64,000 bases of DNA from Closterium sp. NIES-65. Its lineage: Eukaryota; Streptophyta; Zygnematophyceae; Desmidiales; Closteriaceae. The stretch covers positions 186,001-250,000 of the forward strand of contig CANXME010001461.1 of NCBI GenBank assembly GCA_948144175.1, written 5' to 3'. The position numbers and the translations under genes were made by a program. Numbering within the stretch: the stretch's first letter is position 1; every line of letters begins with the position of its first letter. Of the stretch, positions 10,701 through 21,241 are shown piece by piece. A model generated the notes under the pieces. It worked only from the letters and a program-made list of their open reading frames with translations, was not told the DNA's origin and did not search any database.

Positions 10701-11352
10701 GCATCAGATCAACCTTCACCCCAGGGTCTCCAGGCCGGAGACCTCCCCAGCCTTGCTGTGGACGGGGAAGGTTGGCGATGCGTCGGCGTTCCGGGTCTGG
10801 GGATCTCGGGCGTTTGTCCGCGATTTGTCTGCGGACAAGCTAACCCCTCGTGCTGCTCCTTGCGTCTTCCTGGGGTTCCCCTCGGACGCGCCTGCGTGGC
10901 AGTTCTACCACCCCACCTCTCGCCGTGTTCTGTCCTCCCAGGACGTCACATTCGACGAGTCGGTCCCCTACTACCGCTCGTCTCCAGCTCAGGCAGAGCT
11001 TTGACTCGGACTTTCTTGTTCTGCGTCTGCACTCGAGCAGAGGCGGAGAGTTCTTCTCTGGCCTTCTGCGAGCCTACTGTCGTGCACGAGGCATCCGTCA
11101 GACCTTCACGCTTCCAGACTCTCCGCAGCAAAATGGGATTGCCGAGTGCCGCATTGGCATGGTCATGGACGTCGCTCGTACGTCTATGATGCATGCGGCT
11201 GCCCCCCATTTTCTGTGGCCGTTTGCGGTGAGGTACGCGGCGCATCAGATCAACCTTCACCCCAGGGTCTCCAGGCCGGAGACCTCCCCAGCCTTGCTGT
11301 GGACGGGGAAGGTTGGCGATGCGTCGGCGTTCCGGGTCTGGGGATCTCGGGC
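7708..11352 (+). pseudogene. Copia-2 gag-protease-integrase, multiple stops, integrase segment in triplicate
   Basis: Starts at ATG 7708 (MATPSVLAFDAEG). Stops: TAG 7888, TAG 9480 (Gln in relatives), TAG 9699 (Trp), TAG 10041 (Trp), TAG 10416 (Trp), and a frame change in a C-run near 8170-8180. Gag with glycine-rich tract (8515-8715), poly-Gln (8743-8766), zinc knuckle (about 8840-8915), protease DSGAS (9235) and integrase are recognisable. The segment from TFTLPDSPQQ to the integrase C-terminus occurs three times, starting near 10181, 10561 and 11102; copies two and three differ at about one base in 255. The third is joined directly to the start of RT near 11353, so the normal linker is missing. 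Confidence 0.85.
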
Positions 11353-12898
11353 GTTCCCCAGCCTCCTCTCAGTGGCAGGCAGCTATGGACGCAGAGATGG
11401 CTTCCTGGAAGTCCACATGCACCTACGTTGACGAGGTTCCCCCGCCTGGGGCAAACATCGTCAGTGGCATGTGGATTTTCAGGGTGAAGCGGCCGCCGGG
11501 TTCTCCGCCTGTCTTCAAGGCGCGCTACGTGGCTCGTGGCTTCAGTCAGCGGCAGGGAGTTTGCTACTTTCAGACCTTCTCTCCCACCCCGAAGATGACC
11601 ACTCTTCGGGTACTCCTGCACATAGCTGCTCACCGTGACTACGAGCTGCACCCTCTTGACTTCAGCACGGCTTTCTTGCAGGGCAGCCTGCACGAGGAGA
11701 TCTGGCTGCGTCGCCCACCTGGCTTCACTGGGTCTTTTCCTCCTGGCACCCAGTGGAGCCTCCGGCGGCCAGTCTACGGTCTCCGCCAGGCACCGCGTGA
11801 GTGGCACGAAACACTGAGGACTACACTTGCGGCTCTTGGGTTTGCTCCCTCTACTGCCGACCCGTCGCTGTTTCTGCGCACCGACACTTCTTTGCCGCCG
11901 TTCTACATCCTCGTGTACGTCGACGACTTGGTCTTTGCCACAGCTGACACTGCTGGACTCGCCCACGTGAAGTCCGAGCTGCAGAAGAGACACACGTGCA
12001 CAGACCTGGGTGAACTGCGCAGCTACCTTGGCTTGCAGATCACCCGGGACAGAGCACGCCGCACCATTACCCTGACTCAGTCACACATGGTGCAGCAGGT
12101 CCTTCAGCGCTTCGGCTTTACGTACTCCTCGCCTCAGGCCACTCCTCTACCTACTCGCCACTCGCTCTCAGCTCTGCCTTCGGATGAGTCCGTAGAGTCG
12201 AGTGGCCCGTACCCAGAGCTTGTTGGCTGCCTCATGTACCTGATGACCTGCACTCGACCTGACCTTGCATACCCTCTTAGCATTCTCGCACGCTATGTTG
12301 CTCCTGGGAGACTTAGACCGGAGCACATGGCTGCAGCGAAGAGGGTGTTGCGCTACTTGTGCAGTACGTCGGGCATGGGGCTTGTGCTTGGAGGGCAGAG
12401 TCGAGTGGTCCTCACTGGGCACGCAGACGCTTCTTGGGCTGACGACCAGGCTACGCAGCGGTCGTCACAGGGTTACACCTTCAGCCTTGGTTCTGGCTCT
12501 GTTTCGTGGCGGGCTACCCGCTCGTCTTCTGTTCTCGGCTCCAGTTGTGAGGCTGAGATCTACGCCGGGGCCATGGCTGCTCAGGAGCTTCGCTGGCTCA
12601 CCTACCTGCTGACTGACCTCGGAGATCCGCCTCGTTCTCCTCCAGTGCTGTACGTAGACAACAAGGCCATGCTGGCCTTGTGTCGAGAGCAGAGACTGGA
12701 GCACAGAACGAAGCACATTGCTCTTCGCTACTTCCTTGCTCGTGAGCTGCAGTAGCGTGGTCAGCTGCGTCTTGCGTACGTGACCTGTGAGGCCAACACT
12801 GCTGATATCTTCACCAAGGCACTTGAGCCTTGTGATCATCAGCGCTTCTGTACTCAGCTGGGTCTTGTGCCTGCCTTGCCTCACTTGCTCACCTCTTG
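11353..12898 (+). pseudogene. Copia-2 reverse transcriptase-RNase H, one amber codon near the end
   Basis: Begins at SSQWQAAMDAEMASWKS. RT motifs include FQTFSPTPKMTTLR, LDFSTAFLQG and the catalytic YVDDLVFA (about 11917). RNase H follows with ADASWADD and SSCEAEIYAGAMAAQELRWL. TAG at 12753-12755 replaces a Gln codon present at the same place in the copies at 26.2, 33.6 and 61.7 kb; the reading then continues in frame to TGA 12896-12898. The domain is otherwise intact, so this is the least damaged part of Copia-2. Confidence 0.85.
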
Positions 12899-13115
12899 AC
12901 CTTGCTTGTACTGTTACATATATATATACACCTACTCTTACTTGTCTAGCCTTTTATATATATATATGTACTCCTGCATGTGAACTGGCCTTGTGGCCTT
13001 GAACTTGTGCTCGGAATGTGTGGTGACTTTGTGATCCACCCTGAGCTTGCTTTGCTTTGCTTTGCTTGACTGGTCTTGTGACCCCTTGTACTCCCCCACT
13101 TTGCCTATGGGGGTG

Positions 13116-13246
13116 TGTCAGAACATTATAGCTTATGCTTTTGTGTAGGTTGTAGTGGGGTAGCCCATATAGGGTACAACCCAATTGGGGTTAGTACTTG
13201 TACCCAACTCTTTCACAGTGCATTCATTCTCGTTTCAGTTTTCTCA
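13116..13246 (+). repeat. Copia-2 3' LTR
   Basis: 131 bp, preceded by the polypurine stretch ATGGGGGTG and followed by the second GCCTT target duplication. Confidence 0.9.
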
Positions 13247-13313
13247 GCCTTTGCCTTTGCCTGCTGCCTGCTGCGTACTGCCTTTGCCTACTTGCTTTAC
13301 CTGCACTGCGATT

Positions 13314-13482
13314 ATGGCGACGCTTAATGTTCTCGCGTTTGAGCCTGACGGTCACCCGATGGAGTTCGCTGTGTGGCTTGACGATCTCCAACTTTTCCTT
13401 CTGACCGATGCCAAAGACGGCATTTCACTGTTCGATTACGTGTCTGGCACTGCCGTTGCTCCTGCTGACGATGCTACTGCTT
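13314..13482 (+). pseudogene. L-family copia gag, 5' fragment
   Basis: ATG 13314 opens MATLNVLAFEPDGHPMEF, a diverged version of the gag start of the other copia copies (conserved FDAEG/FEPDG and DDLQLF blocks). After about 56 residues it is cut by the second L-family LTR at 13483. Its leader is the sequence at 6075-6613, separated by Copia-2. The rest of this element was not found. Confidence 0.75.
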
Positions 13483-14327
13483 TGTTGGAGTTGGCATTAT
13501 TGGTGGTACAATTATTGACATGGAGGTGACAATCCTTGTGGGTTAGCTATTTAGATAAATGCTATGCTGTATTATTGCATCATCAATCATTTTATCCCAA
13601 TTTATTCAGTTGCAAGTGTTGGGCTGAGAAAAGCCGTTAGGATAGTTTTGAATGACTAAGGCTCAGAGTGATCTATTAGCGGAAGCATCTTAATAAAAGA
13701 CTGATTGAACCACCTTGCATTGGTGTGTGAGAGAACAAGACGAGTTGAATAATAGCATAGAAATACTGGGCATTTATATGATTACAGAGACGACTCGGGT
13801 AACTGCTCAATAGCGAGTCAGTTATTTGTCAAAATGCTATAATTTTCAAATTATATACATGTCATATATGTGTAGGCTGTAGTGGGGTAGCTGTCAGAGG
13901 TCCACGGGTGATTTCCGATTGATCCTAGGGAATGGTTACAGGCACGTTGGCTTGGGGGGTTATGGGCGCACTTACCCGCTACACAAACAAGCCCTTTTAT
14001 CCCAATGGTCTAGTGGTTGGGATTCTGACATGGTATTAGAGCGAAGGTCTCGGGTTCGAATCCCGGTGTGTGCACTTCGGGCATCCCAGTGCGGGGGGGT
14101 GTCAGAGGTCCACTGGTGATCCCCGATTGATCCTAGGGAAGGGTTACAGGCACGTTGGCCTGGGGGGTTATGGGCGCACTTACCCGCTACACAAACAAGC
14201 CCTTTTATCCCAATGGTCTAGTGGTTGGGATTCTGACAGTAGCCAATATGGGGTACAACCCCATTAGGGTTCACATTTGTACCCAACTTTTTCATAGTTC
14301 ATTCATTCCTGTCTCTAGATTCTAACA
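13483..14327 (+). repeat. L-family copia LTR, copy 2, interrupted by TRIM-1
   Basis: Starts TGTTGGAGTTGGCATTATTG, shares the AATCCTTGTGGG to AAAATGCTATAATTTTC block with copies 1 and 3, then the GTGTAGGCTGTAGTGGGG core, and ends TTCTAACA before the primer site TGGTTTCAGAGC (14328). Subtracting TRIM-1 and one target duplication leaves about 490 bp. An alternative is that only 13860-14327 (TGTCATATATG to TCTAACA) is LTR and the upstream block is older flanking repeat. Confidence 0.6.
13892..14238 (+). mobile_element. TRIM-1, 347-bp miniature LTR retroelement with tRNA-like boxes
   Basis: Two 139-bp LTRs (13892-14030 and 14100-14238) begin TGTCAGAGG and end GATTCTGACA, differing at about 5 positions. 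They flank a 69-bp interior with an initiator-Met-like primer site (TGGTATTAGAGC, 14031) and a G-tract (GCGGGGGGG) just before the right LTR. The target duplication GTAGC (13887-13891, 14239-14243) is perfect. No protein. The end of the LTR carries TGGTCTAGTGGTTGGGATTC, very like the D-arm/A box of tRNA-Glu genes, and the interior carries GGTTCGAATCC, an exact B box. The acceptor stem does not pair, so this is not a working tRNA. It fits the TRIM/SMART class. Confidence 0.9.
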
Positions 14328-14789
14328 TGGTTTCAGAGCAGTACGTCCGTAGGACCGTCTTTTTTTTTTTTTTTTTTTTTTTCGGGCCCACCTACTGATA
14401 CCCCACGACTGTGACTGTGACTGTGCATGTGACGTGCTGCGCTGCGCACGCCGTCTGCCTGCTGTCTGCTCACTGCGCGGTCTGCTGCTGCTTAGAGCGT
14501 GCAGACCTAATTCCTACGCGCGGCCCGGTTTTTGCCCCGTGCGTCGCTCAAGCTGCCAGAGTCGCGCCTCAGCAGCCCGCGTGCGGCTCGCTGATGCTCC
14601 TCGCGCTGTGTTCGCAGCCCGCGCTGCTTGTTGCAGCCTCGCGCGTCGCGTCTGCTGCCCGCGCGTCGCGCTGCAGCCCCGCGCACCGCGTCTGCCGTCC
14701 TTGCGCGGCCAGCTGCGGCTTCGCACGCCGCGCCTGCAGCTCGCGTAGCCCGCTGCAGCCCCGCGTGCCGCGGCTGCCCCTGTTCGTCG

Positions 14790-14824
<35 letters not shown>

Positions 14825-15374
14825 TTGGACGTCGCCCTGGCCTGTCGCGACGCCCCCCCCTGGACGCCGCCCCTGCCGGACTGCCGCCGTCGCTCCTGCA
14901 GCACCTGCCGCGGAGCGCCCTGCCACGGTCGCAGCTCCGCCCTGCAGAAGCTGCCGCGGAGCCTCTTGCTGCTGCCGCGGCCCCACCCTGCAGCACTCCT
15001 CTCGGCCCCGCCCTGCAGCAGTCCTCGTGGCCCCGCCCTGCAGTGGTCACAGCCCCGCCCTGCAGCAGCTGTCGCGGACCTGCTCTACCGCCGACGCGGC
15101 TCGGCTCTGCCGCAGCTGTCGCAGCCCCGTTGTAGCCGCCGTCGTGCGCCTACCCGGCTCCCGCCCGCCGAGCGCCGGCCCTGCTCGCCCGGCGAGCGCC
15201 TGCCCTTCCCGCCACTAGTGAGCACCTACCTTGTTCACGCGCTGCCGCACCATCTGCCTGCCTGTTTGCCTGCCTGCTTGCCTGCCGCACCTGCCGCACC
15301 TTCCTGCCGTACCTGCCCTGCCCGCGCTGCTACTGCTGCTACTACTGCTATGTTTGTTACTGTTGCTAGGCTGC

Positions 15375-15405
<31 letters not shown>

Positions 15406-15450
15406 ACGTCTGCTAATGCTACTACTGGCAGTAGCCAGATGCATCTCCTG
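14328..15450 (+). other. Copia-3 leader with poly-T, poly-C and CTG tracts
   Basis: Follows primer site TGGTTTCAGAGC. It contains a T-run (about 14360-14382), CTGTGA repeats (14409-14435), GCGCGC-type leader, a C-run of over 30 bases (about 14791-14824) and (CTG/CTA)n (15325-15425). ORFs on both strands are compositional. The gag N-terminal domain expected here is missing. Confidence 0.6.
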
Positions 15451-16710
15451 CGACGTCCACGCGAGTCTCTCACACCCCAGCAGCTTCATGAGTGGTATGC
15501 TAGTTGGGGTTGTGGCGGTAGCCGTCGTAGCTGTCGTCCTGGAGCTGGTCAGTTGGGAGCGTCTGGTAGTGGCCACCTGCAGCTATAGCGGCGTCCACGC
15601 GAGACACTTACATCCCAGCACCTTCACGAGTGGTACGCTCAGAGTAGAGGGTCTCGGAGTACCGTTCGCTTCCCGTACGTCATTCGCACAGGTGATCGGG
15701 CTGGTCACGCTTGCGGGATGCTTGGTCACACACAGTCCCGCTGCATCGCCCGTCTGAGCGACGCCTGGCGTACCAAGTTTGGCGACGAGGCTGAGCTCCC
15801 CACCTGGCTGGAGCTGCTTAGGCAGAGGGTAGATATCTTTGCTCTTGACTATGATGCTATTCTCACTGCCATGTATGCATTGCCAACTAGTGCTGACGGT
15901 GCCTGTTACCTGTGCGTACCGCCTGACCCAGGTATAGAGCTTGCTGCTCTAGGTACTGGTGAGGCTGCTGCTCTAGGTGCTAGTGCGTCTCTTGCTCTAG
16001 GTGCTGGTGAGGCTGCTGCTCCAGGTACTGGTGAGTCTGCTCTCTCTGGTACTACGTTTGGTGAGGCCTTGTACATCTTCACACTTGACTCAGGTGCTTC
16101 CCGCTCCTTCTTTCGCGACAGCACCACCCTCACGCCGCTCAGTCGGCCGATTGCAGTCTCCCTGGCAGACCCCTCTAGGGGTCCAGTCCTTGCGCACTCC
16201 TTCACGGTCTTGCCGTGTCCGGCGGTCCCGTCTGGCTCCCTGTCAGGTCTTCACCTCCCCTCGTTCTCTACGAACTTGGTGAGTGGTGCTGACCTCCAGG
16301 ACCAGTGGGTTGACCAGTTCACTCCTGGAGGTCAGCGCGTGACCCACTGTACGTGCTCCCGGACAGGCCGGCACCTGACCACGTTTACCCGTGCGCCTGG
16401 CTCGAGTCTGTACACACTGACTACTTTGTCCCCTCAAGTCGCTGCGTCCGCGTCTACGTCAGGTCAGCTAGCGGCCCCCTGCTCGTGTCGCGCTTTATCG
16501 CACCAGACCCTCCTTTGGCACCACCGACATGGTCACCCCTCAGTGCAGCGCCTTCCTAGCATGCACCGCCGTGCCCTTGTCTCTGGTCTTCCCAGGGTTC
16601 TCCCTCCCCTCCCTCCCTCGCCTGCTCCTCCTTATCTTCCCTGTGTCGAGGGCCGGCAGTGCGCCGCTCCTCACTCCTCCTCGTTTCCCCCGACTACTGC
16701 TCCCCTCTAG
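15451..16710 (+). pseudogene. Copia-3 gag C-terminus, protease and pre-integrase
   Basis: Opens with a gag segment (RPRESLTPQQLHEWYA, about 15453) repeated in diverged form near 15592. Then the knuckle-like region, protease TLDSGASRSFF (about 16082), LPSFSTNLVSGADLQD, and pre-integrase LLWHHRHGH (about 16515). It ends at TAG 16708-16710 where relatives have CAG (Gln in APLQTLH). The gag N-terminal domain and glycine tract are absent. Confidence 0.75.
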
Positions 16711-18182
16711 ACCCTGCACATTGACGTGTGGGGCCTAGCCCGCGTCAGTGGGCAGGACCGCGAGCGGTACTTCCTGCTGGTTGTTGACGATTACTCGCGT
16801 TACACCACGGTCTTCCCCTTGCGCACCAAGGGTGAGGTCCCTGATGTTTTGATCCCTTGGATCCGCGCTGCCCGTCTCCAGCTCCGCGAGCGGTTCGGGA
16901 CGGAGTTTCCCGTCCTGCGTCTGCACTCTGACAGAGGTGGAGAGTTTTCCCTCGACCTCCTACAGAGCTTTTGTCGTGGGGAGGGCATTTGCCAGACGTT
17001 CACGCTTCCGGCCTCTCCGTAGCAGAATGGGGTTGCTGAGCGCCGCATTGGCTTAGTCATGGAGGTCGCTCGTACCTCCATGGTCCATGCGGCTGCCCCC
17101 GATTTTCTATGGCCGTTTGCGGTCCGCTACGCCGCGCATCAGCTCAACCTCTGGCCCCGTGTCACCTTGCCGGAGACCTCGCCCACACTGCGGTGGACGG
17201 GGGAGGTTGGCGATGCGTCGGTGTTCCGGTTCTGGGGTTCTCGTGCCTTTGTCTGCAATACAACCGCGGACAAGCTCTCCGCCCGCGCTGTTCCCTGTGT
17301 CTTCCTTGGTTTTGTCCCTGACGCGCTTGGTTGGCAGTTTTACCACCCCACCTCGCGCTGTGTCTTCTCCTCTCAGGACGTCACGTTCGACGAGTCGGTT
17401 CCCTTTTACCGTCTATTCCCCTACTGCACTGCCCCTCTCCCACCCCCGCCGCTCTTCCTCGCACCAAGTGCTCCCAAGGTAGCCCCCCTCCTCGCTCCCG
17501 GTCCTGCTCCTTCAGGTGTGTCTCAGGTAGACCCTCCTCCCTTGACTGCGTCGATTGAGGTCACTGGTGACTCAGGTCCTGTTGGGAGTGGTCCTGCTCG
17601 GGGTGCTGCTTGTGAAGGTGCTGAGCCTGGGGGTGCGGAGCCTGGGGGTGCTGGTCCTGGGGGTGCAGAGCCTGGAGGTGTTGAGCCTGGGCGTGAGGAG
17701 TCTGGGGGTGCTGCACCTGGGGGTGCTACGGCGTCTGGTGAGCAGTCTCCCTGGAGCGGCCGTCTCCGTAGTCGCTCTGCTAGTGCCTCGCCACTGCACT
17801 CTCGTCGTCGTCTCCCTCTCTCCCCACAACAGCTGCGAGGGGTACGTTAGCCGTGAGGGTCGCACTGCTGGAGCTAGGGGCCTTGTTGCGGGAGGCGCTG
17901 GAGCTGGTGACTCTGCTACTGGAGTTGTTTCTAGTGGAGTTCCTGGGGCAGCTGGTCCCAGAGGTGCTCGTACTGGAGGTACTGGAGCTGCTGGGGCTGG
18001 AGGTCCTGCTGGACTTGGAGGTGCTGCTGTTGACTCTGAGGTTGGAGGCCCTTGAGCTAGGGGTGCCGGTTCTGGGGGTGCTACTGCTGGTGGCGCTAGA
18101 GCTGGAGGTTCTGGAGGTGCTGCGGGTGCTGGCGCTGGAGGTTCTTGAGCTGTTGGAGGTGCTGGCGCAAGACATTCCTGCG
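16711..18182 (+). pseudogene. Copia-3 integrase core and linker, first copy
   Basis: Integrase Asp (IDVWG, 16722), second Asp (LHSDRGGEF, 16919), TAG 17020-17022 replacing CAG, Glu in NGVAERRIG, and C-terminal VFLGFVPDALGWQFYHP (about 17301). After 17500 comes the pentapeptide-rich linker (GGAEPGGAGPGGAEPG, about 17610-17740), which then loses its frame. It should lead into RT but is followed by a second integrase. Confidence 0.75.
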
Positions 18183-19664
18183 TTTGCACTTCGACAAAGG
18201 CGGTGAGTTTTCCTCTGACCTTCTACAAGCCTTCTGTCGTGCACAGGACATCCGCTAGACGTTCACGCTTCCGGCCTCTCCACAGCAAAATGGGATTGCT
18301 AAGCGCCGCATTGGCATGGTCATGGACGTCGCTCGTACGTCCATGGTCCATGCGGCTGCCCCCCATTTTCTGTGGCCGTTTGCGGTTCGGTACGCGGCGC
18401 ATCAGATCAACCTTCAGCCCCGGGTCTCCATGCCGGAGACCTCCCCTGCTTTGCGGTGGACCGGGAAGGTTGGCGATGCGTCTTCGTTCCGTGTCTGGGG
18501 ATCTCGGGCGTTTGTCCGCGACTTGTCTGCGAACAAGCTGTCCCCCCGTGCTGTTCCCTGTGTCTTCCTTGGCTTCCCCTCTGACGCGCCAGGTTGGCAG
18601 TTCTACCACCCCACCTCGTGACGTGTTCTGTCCTCCCAGGACGTCACGTTTGACGAGTCGGTTCCGTACTACCGTCTCTTCCCCTACCGCACTGCCTCCC
18701 TCCCCCCGCCGCCGCTCTTCCTTGCGCCAGGTCCCCCGCCGGTAGACCCCCTTCCCCCTCAGGGTCCTGCCCCCTCAGGTGTGTCCCAGGTAGATGCCCA
18801 GTCAAGCCTGTCGAGGTAGCTGTTGACTCTGGTGCTGCTAGGGGTGCTGAGCCTGCGGGTGTGGGGTCTGGGGGTGCTGAGCTTGTGGGTGCGGGGTCTG
18901 GAGGTGCTGAGCTTGGGGGTGCTGACTCCGGGGGTGCTTAGCCTGGGAGTGCTGAGACTTGGGGTGCTGAGACTGGGGGTGCGGAGCCTGGGAGTGCGGA
19001 GCCTGAGGATGCTGGGCCTGCTCGTGTGGTGTCTGGCGGTACTGGGCCTGGAGGTCCTTTGGGTGCTTCGTCCCGGAGGGAGCTGCTCTCTCCACAGGAG
19101 CTGCGCGAGTGGTTTGCTCGGCGCTGGAGCCATGCTGCTGGAGCTGGAGGTACTGCTGGTGTTGAAGGTTCTACTACTGCTGAGGGTGCTGGTGCCACGG
19201 GTCCCGGAGGTGCTCGTACCGGGGGTACTGTAGCTGCTGGGCCTGCGGGTGCTCCTGGTGCTAGATCTAGTGGTGCTGCTAGAGTAGGTGCTACTGGAGG
19301 TGCTGGAGCTGGAGCTGCTCCGTCTTCTTGTGGTCCGAGTGGAGCTGGAGGTGCTGGGGATGTTGGCGCTGGAGGTGCTGCTGGCGCTAGTTCTTCTGAG
19401 GGTGCTGGAGTTGGCGCTGCTGGAGCTGGGGGTGCTACTGGCGCTGGTGCTGCCGTTGGGGGTACAGGTGCTGTTCTTGCTGGTTCTGGGGGCACTGCAC
19501 GGCCGCGGCCATACTTCGTTCCACTCCTTGAGCAGGTTCTTGGTCTTCCGTCCTCTCTTGGTCCTGCTCCTCTCTTAGAGTGTCCACCGCCTGTCCAGTC
19601 CGAGTCACAGTTACAGCCAGCCTCCCCACTGCCTGCTCCCTCTCCCTACACTGGTCCTACTGGA
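18183..19664 (+). pseudogene. Copia-3 second integrase-linker module
   Basis: Restarts inside the integrase (HFDKGGEF, 18184) with TAG 18256-18258 (CAG in relatives), the Glu region, VFLGFPSDAPGWQFYHP (about 18565), a TGA at 18619, and another long GGA-rich linker (18830-19500). It ends at the gypsy insertion (19664). It is clearly diverged from the module at 16.9-18.2 kb, so it looks like a join of two related copies rather than a fresh tandem duplication. Confidence 0.75.
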
Positions 19665-20032
19665 TGTGAGGATCTAGGATCGAGCTCTGAAAAGAGAATG
19701 TGAATTGAATGATCACCTGGGTACAACACGAGGCTATATATAGGCTCGACACAAGGCCCCGTAACCAGGTGTTACGCGAAGGTTCCGCGGGTCGCGAAGC
19801 ATCCCGAACAGATCCTTCCCGAATTCGGTAGAAGGCAATTCAGTGGCAACCGAAAAGCCAGAATTCGGTGCACGCAACCTAGCTCGGTGCTATAACTATA
19901 ATATATTATAGGAAAGCACCTAGCCTAGGAAATCAAGCAATTCATGCATGCATATAATTATCCTATGCTAGAAATAGCATGATAAAGTAAAGGCAAGCAA
20001 ACATAGCTGGCATAAGCCGTCGTACTCTCACA
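19665..20032 (-). repeat. Gypsy 3' LTR
   Basis: 368 bp with a TATATATA box inside GAGGCTATATATAGGCTC; about 9 differences from the other LTR, including an extra TTCGG near 19866. Confidence 0.9.
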
Positions 20033-20042
20033 CGTCCCCCCC

Positions 20043-21241
20043 TCAAAGCTGGGTGGCGTGAGATACACCCTGCTTGACAAGATAGTCCTTGAGAGCACGG
20101 CGTGCGTTGCCCATATCAGCTTCTGCAACCCAAATGTCCTCAGTGGGGTCGTATCCCTTCCAGCGTATCAAGAACTCGAAGGTCTTGCCGCCACGACGCC
20201 GATGAGAGAGAACGCGCTCAATCTCGTACTCGGGTTCATCCTGTATGAGAACAGGTGGTGGTGGCGGTAGTTGCCGTCCCTGGAACTGTTGGTTGGGGTC
20301 CTTGTAGGGCTTCAGTAGCTGGACATGGAAAGCATTGTGAAGCTTCCATGTATCTGGTAAGCGCAAGCGGAATGTAACTGGTGTCACATGTGCCTCAACA
20401 AGAAAAGGACCACAGAAGCGAGGCCGGAGCTTGGATGGTAGGTGAGACAGGTTCAAGTTGTGTGTGTCAAGAAGCACCTGATCTCTGACTGCTACTGAGT
20501 GATCTCGTCGCTCACGATCGGCATACTGCTTCTGGGAGTTCTGCATCGTGGTGAGACGTCGCTGAGTCTTCTCCCATAGCTGCTGCATGGTGGTGACGAA
20601 GTCATGTGCGGCTTGGACGTGTGCCGGTGTGGTTGGCTGCTGTGGTGTGAGTGGTTCCCGTCCGTAACACAGGAAGAAAGGAGTTTTCCCTGTGGCCGCA
20701 TGTGAGGCGTTGTTGTAAGCGAACTCTAGGGTCGGTAACTGTGTGTCCCAGTGGCTGACGCCATCCTTGCAAGCTATGCACAGTAACTGTTCAACCACTT
20801 GATTGAGTCGCTCTGTCTGTCCGTCAGTCTGGGGTGGTATGCTGAAGACATTGCAAGCTTTGTCCCCAACAGTCCCATGAGCTCCTTCCAGAACTTACTG
20901 GTGAATTTTGGGTCTCTTTCTGAGATGAGTGTAGCGGGGATGCCGTGGATGGTGATGATGCGGTTGAAGAAGAGGCGCGCAGTTGCTTCAGCTGTTGCCG
21001 TGGCGTTGGTTGGTATGAAGTGACCCATTTTTGAGAACTTATCGATTACTACGAGGATGGAATCGTGCCCCCGTGAGGTCGAAGGAAGTCCTGTGATAAA
21101 GTCGAGGCTAACGACCTGCCATGGCTGCTCCGGTACGGGTAGAGGCTGAAGTAACCTTGCTTTTTTCTGCTTGCTGCTCTTCATCCGCTGGCACATGTCG
21201 CATGAGGTGACGAACTGCTGCACGTCTGCTGCCATCCCGGG
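20043..21241 (-). pseudogene. Gypsy integrase and chromodomain, frameshifted
   Basis: Two overlapping frames form one protein. 21235-20774 holds the C-x2-C of the zinc domain (CDMCQRMK), the core Asp (LDFITGLP) and the second Asp (ISERDPKF). One base is missing in a C-run near 20830 (HPQTDGQT expected), after which the frame moves to 20798-20043. That part has the C-terminal integrase region and ends in a chromodomain (EYEIERVLSHRR, FLIRWKGYDPTEDIWV), typical of chromoviruses, which the family is thought to use for targeting heterochromatin. An amber codon at 21242-21244 (Trp in YYYWPGM) separates this from the zinc-domain start. Confidence 0.85.

Larger units (their letters stand above)
6614..13246 (+). 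mobile_element. Copia-2, complete LTR-to-LTR Ty1/copia element, coding region decayed
   Basis: Both 131-bp LTRs are present (6614-6744 and 13116-13246), beginning TGTCAG and ending TTCTCA. The target duplication GCCTT (6609-6613 and 13247-13251) is perfect. Primer site TGGTATCGAGCAGG starts at 6745; a polypurine tract (TATGGGGGTG) abuts the 3' LTR. It sits in the leader of the L-family copia, since the gag start of that element resumes at 13314. Gag-pol has five or more stops and a triplicated integrase segment, so this copy is not autonomous. Confidence 0.92.

Noticed and set aside
9480..12755. Reassignment of UAG to Gln
   Set aside because: TAG replaces Trp as often as Gln in the same elements, and the intact DIRS, Plavaka, EGF and RT frames have no internal TAG; unknown gene and Plavaka exons end on TAG. 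CHG mutation explains the pattern better.
14001..14075. A functional tRNA gene
   Set aside because: D-, anticodon- and T-arm-like parts exist, but the acceptor ends do not pair and the sequence spans an LTR/primer-site junction of a TRIM.
14507..15050. Arg/Gly/Ala-rich ORFs on both strands
   Set aside because: Products of the GC-rich Copia-3 leader and the poly-C tract; no conserved motif.
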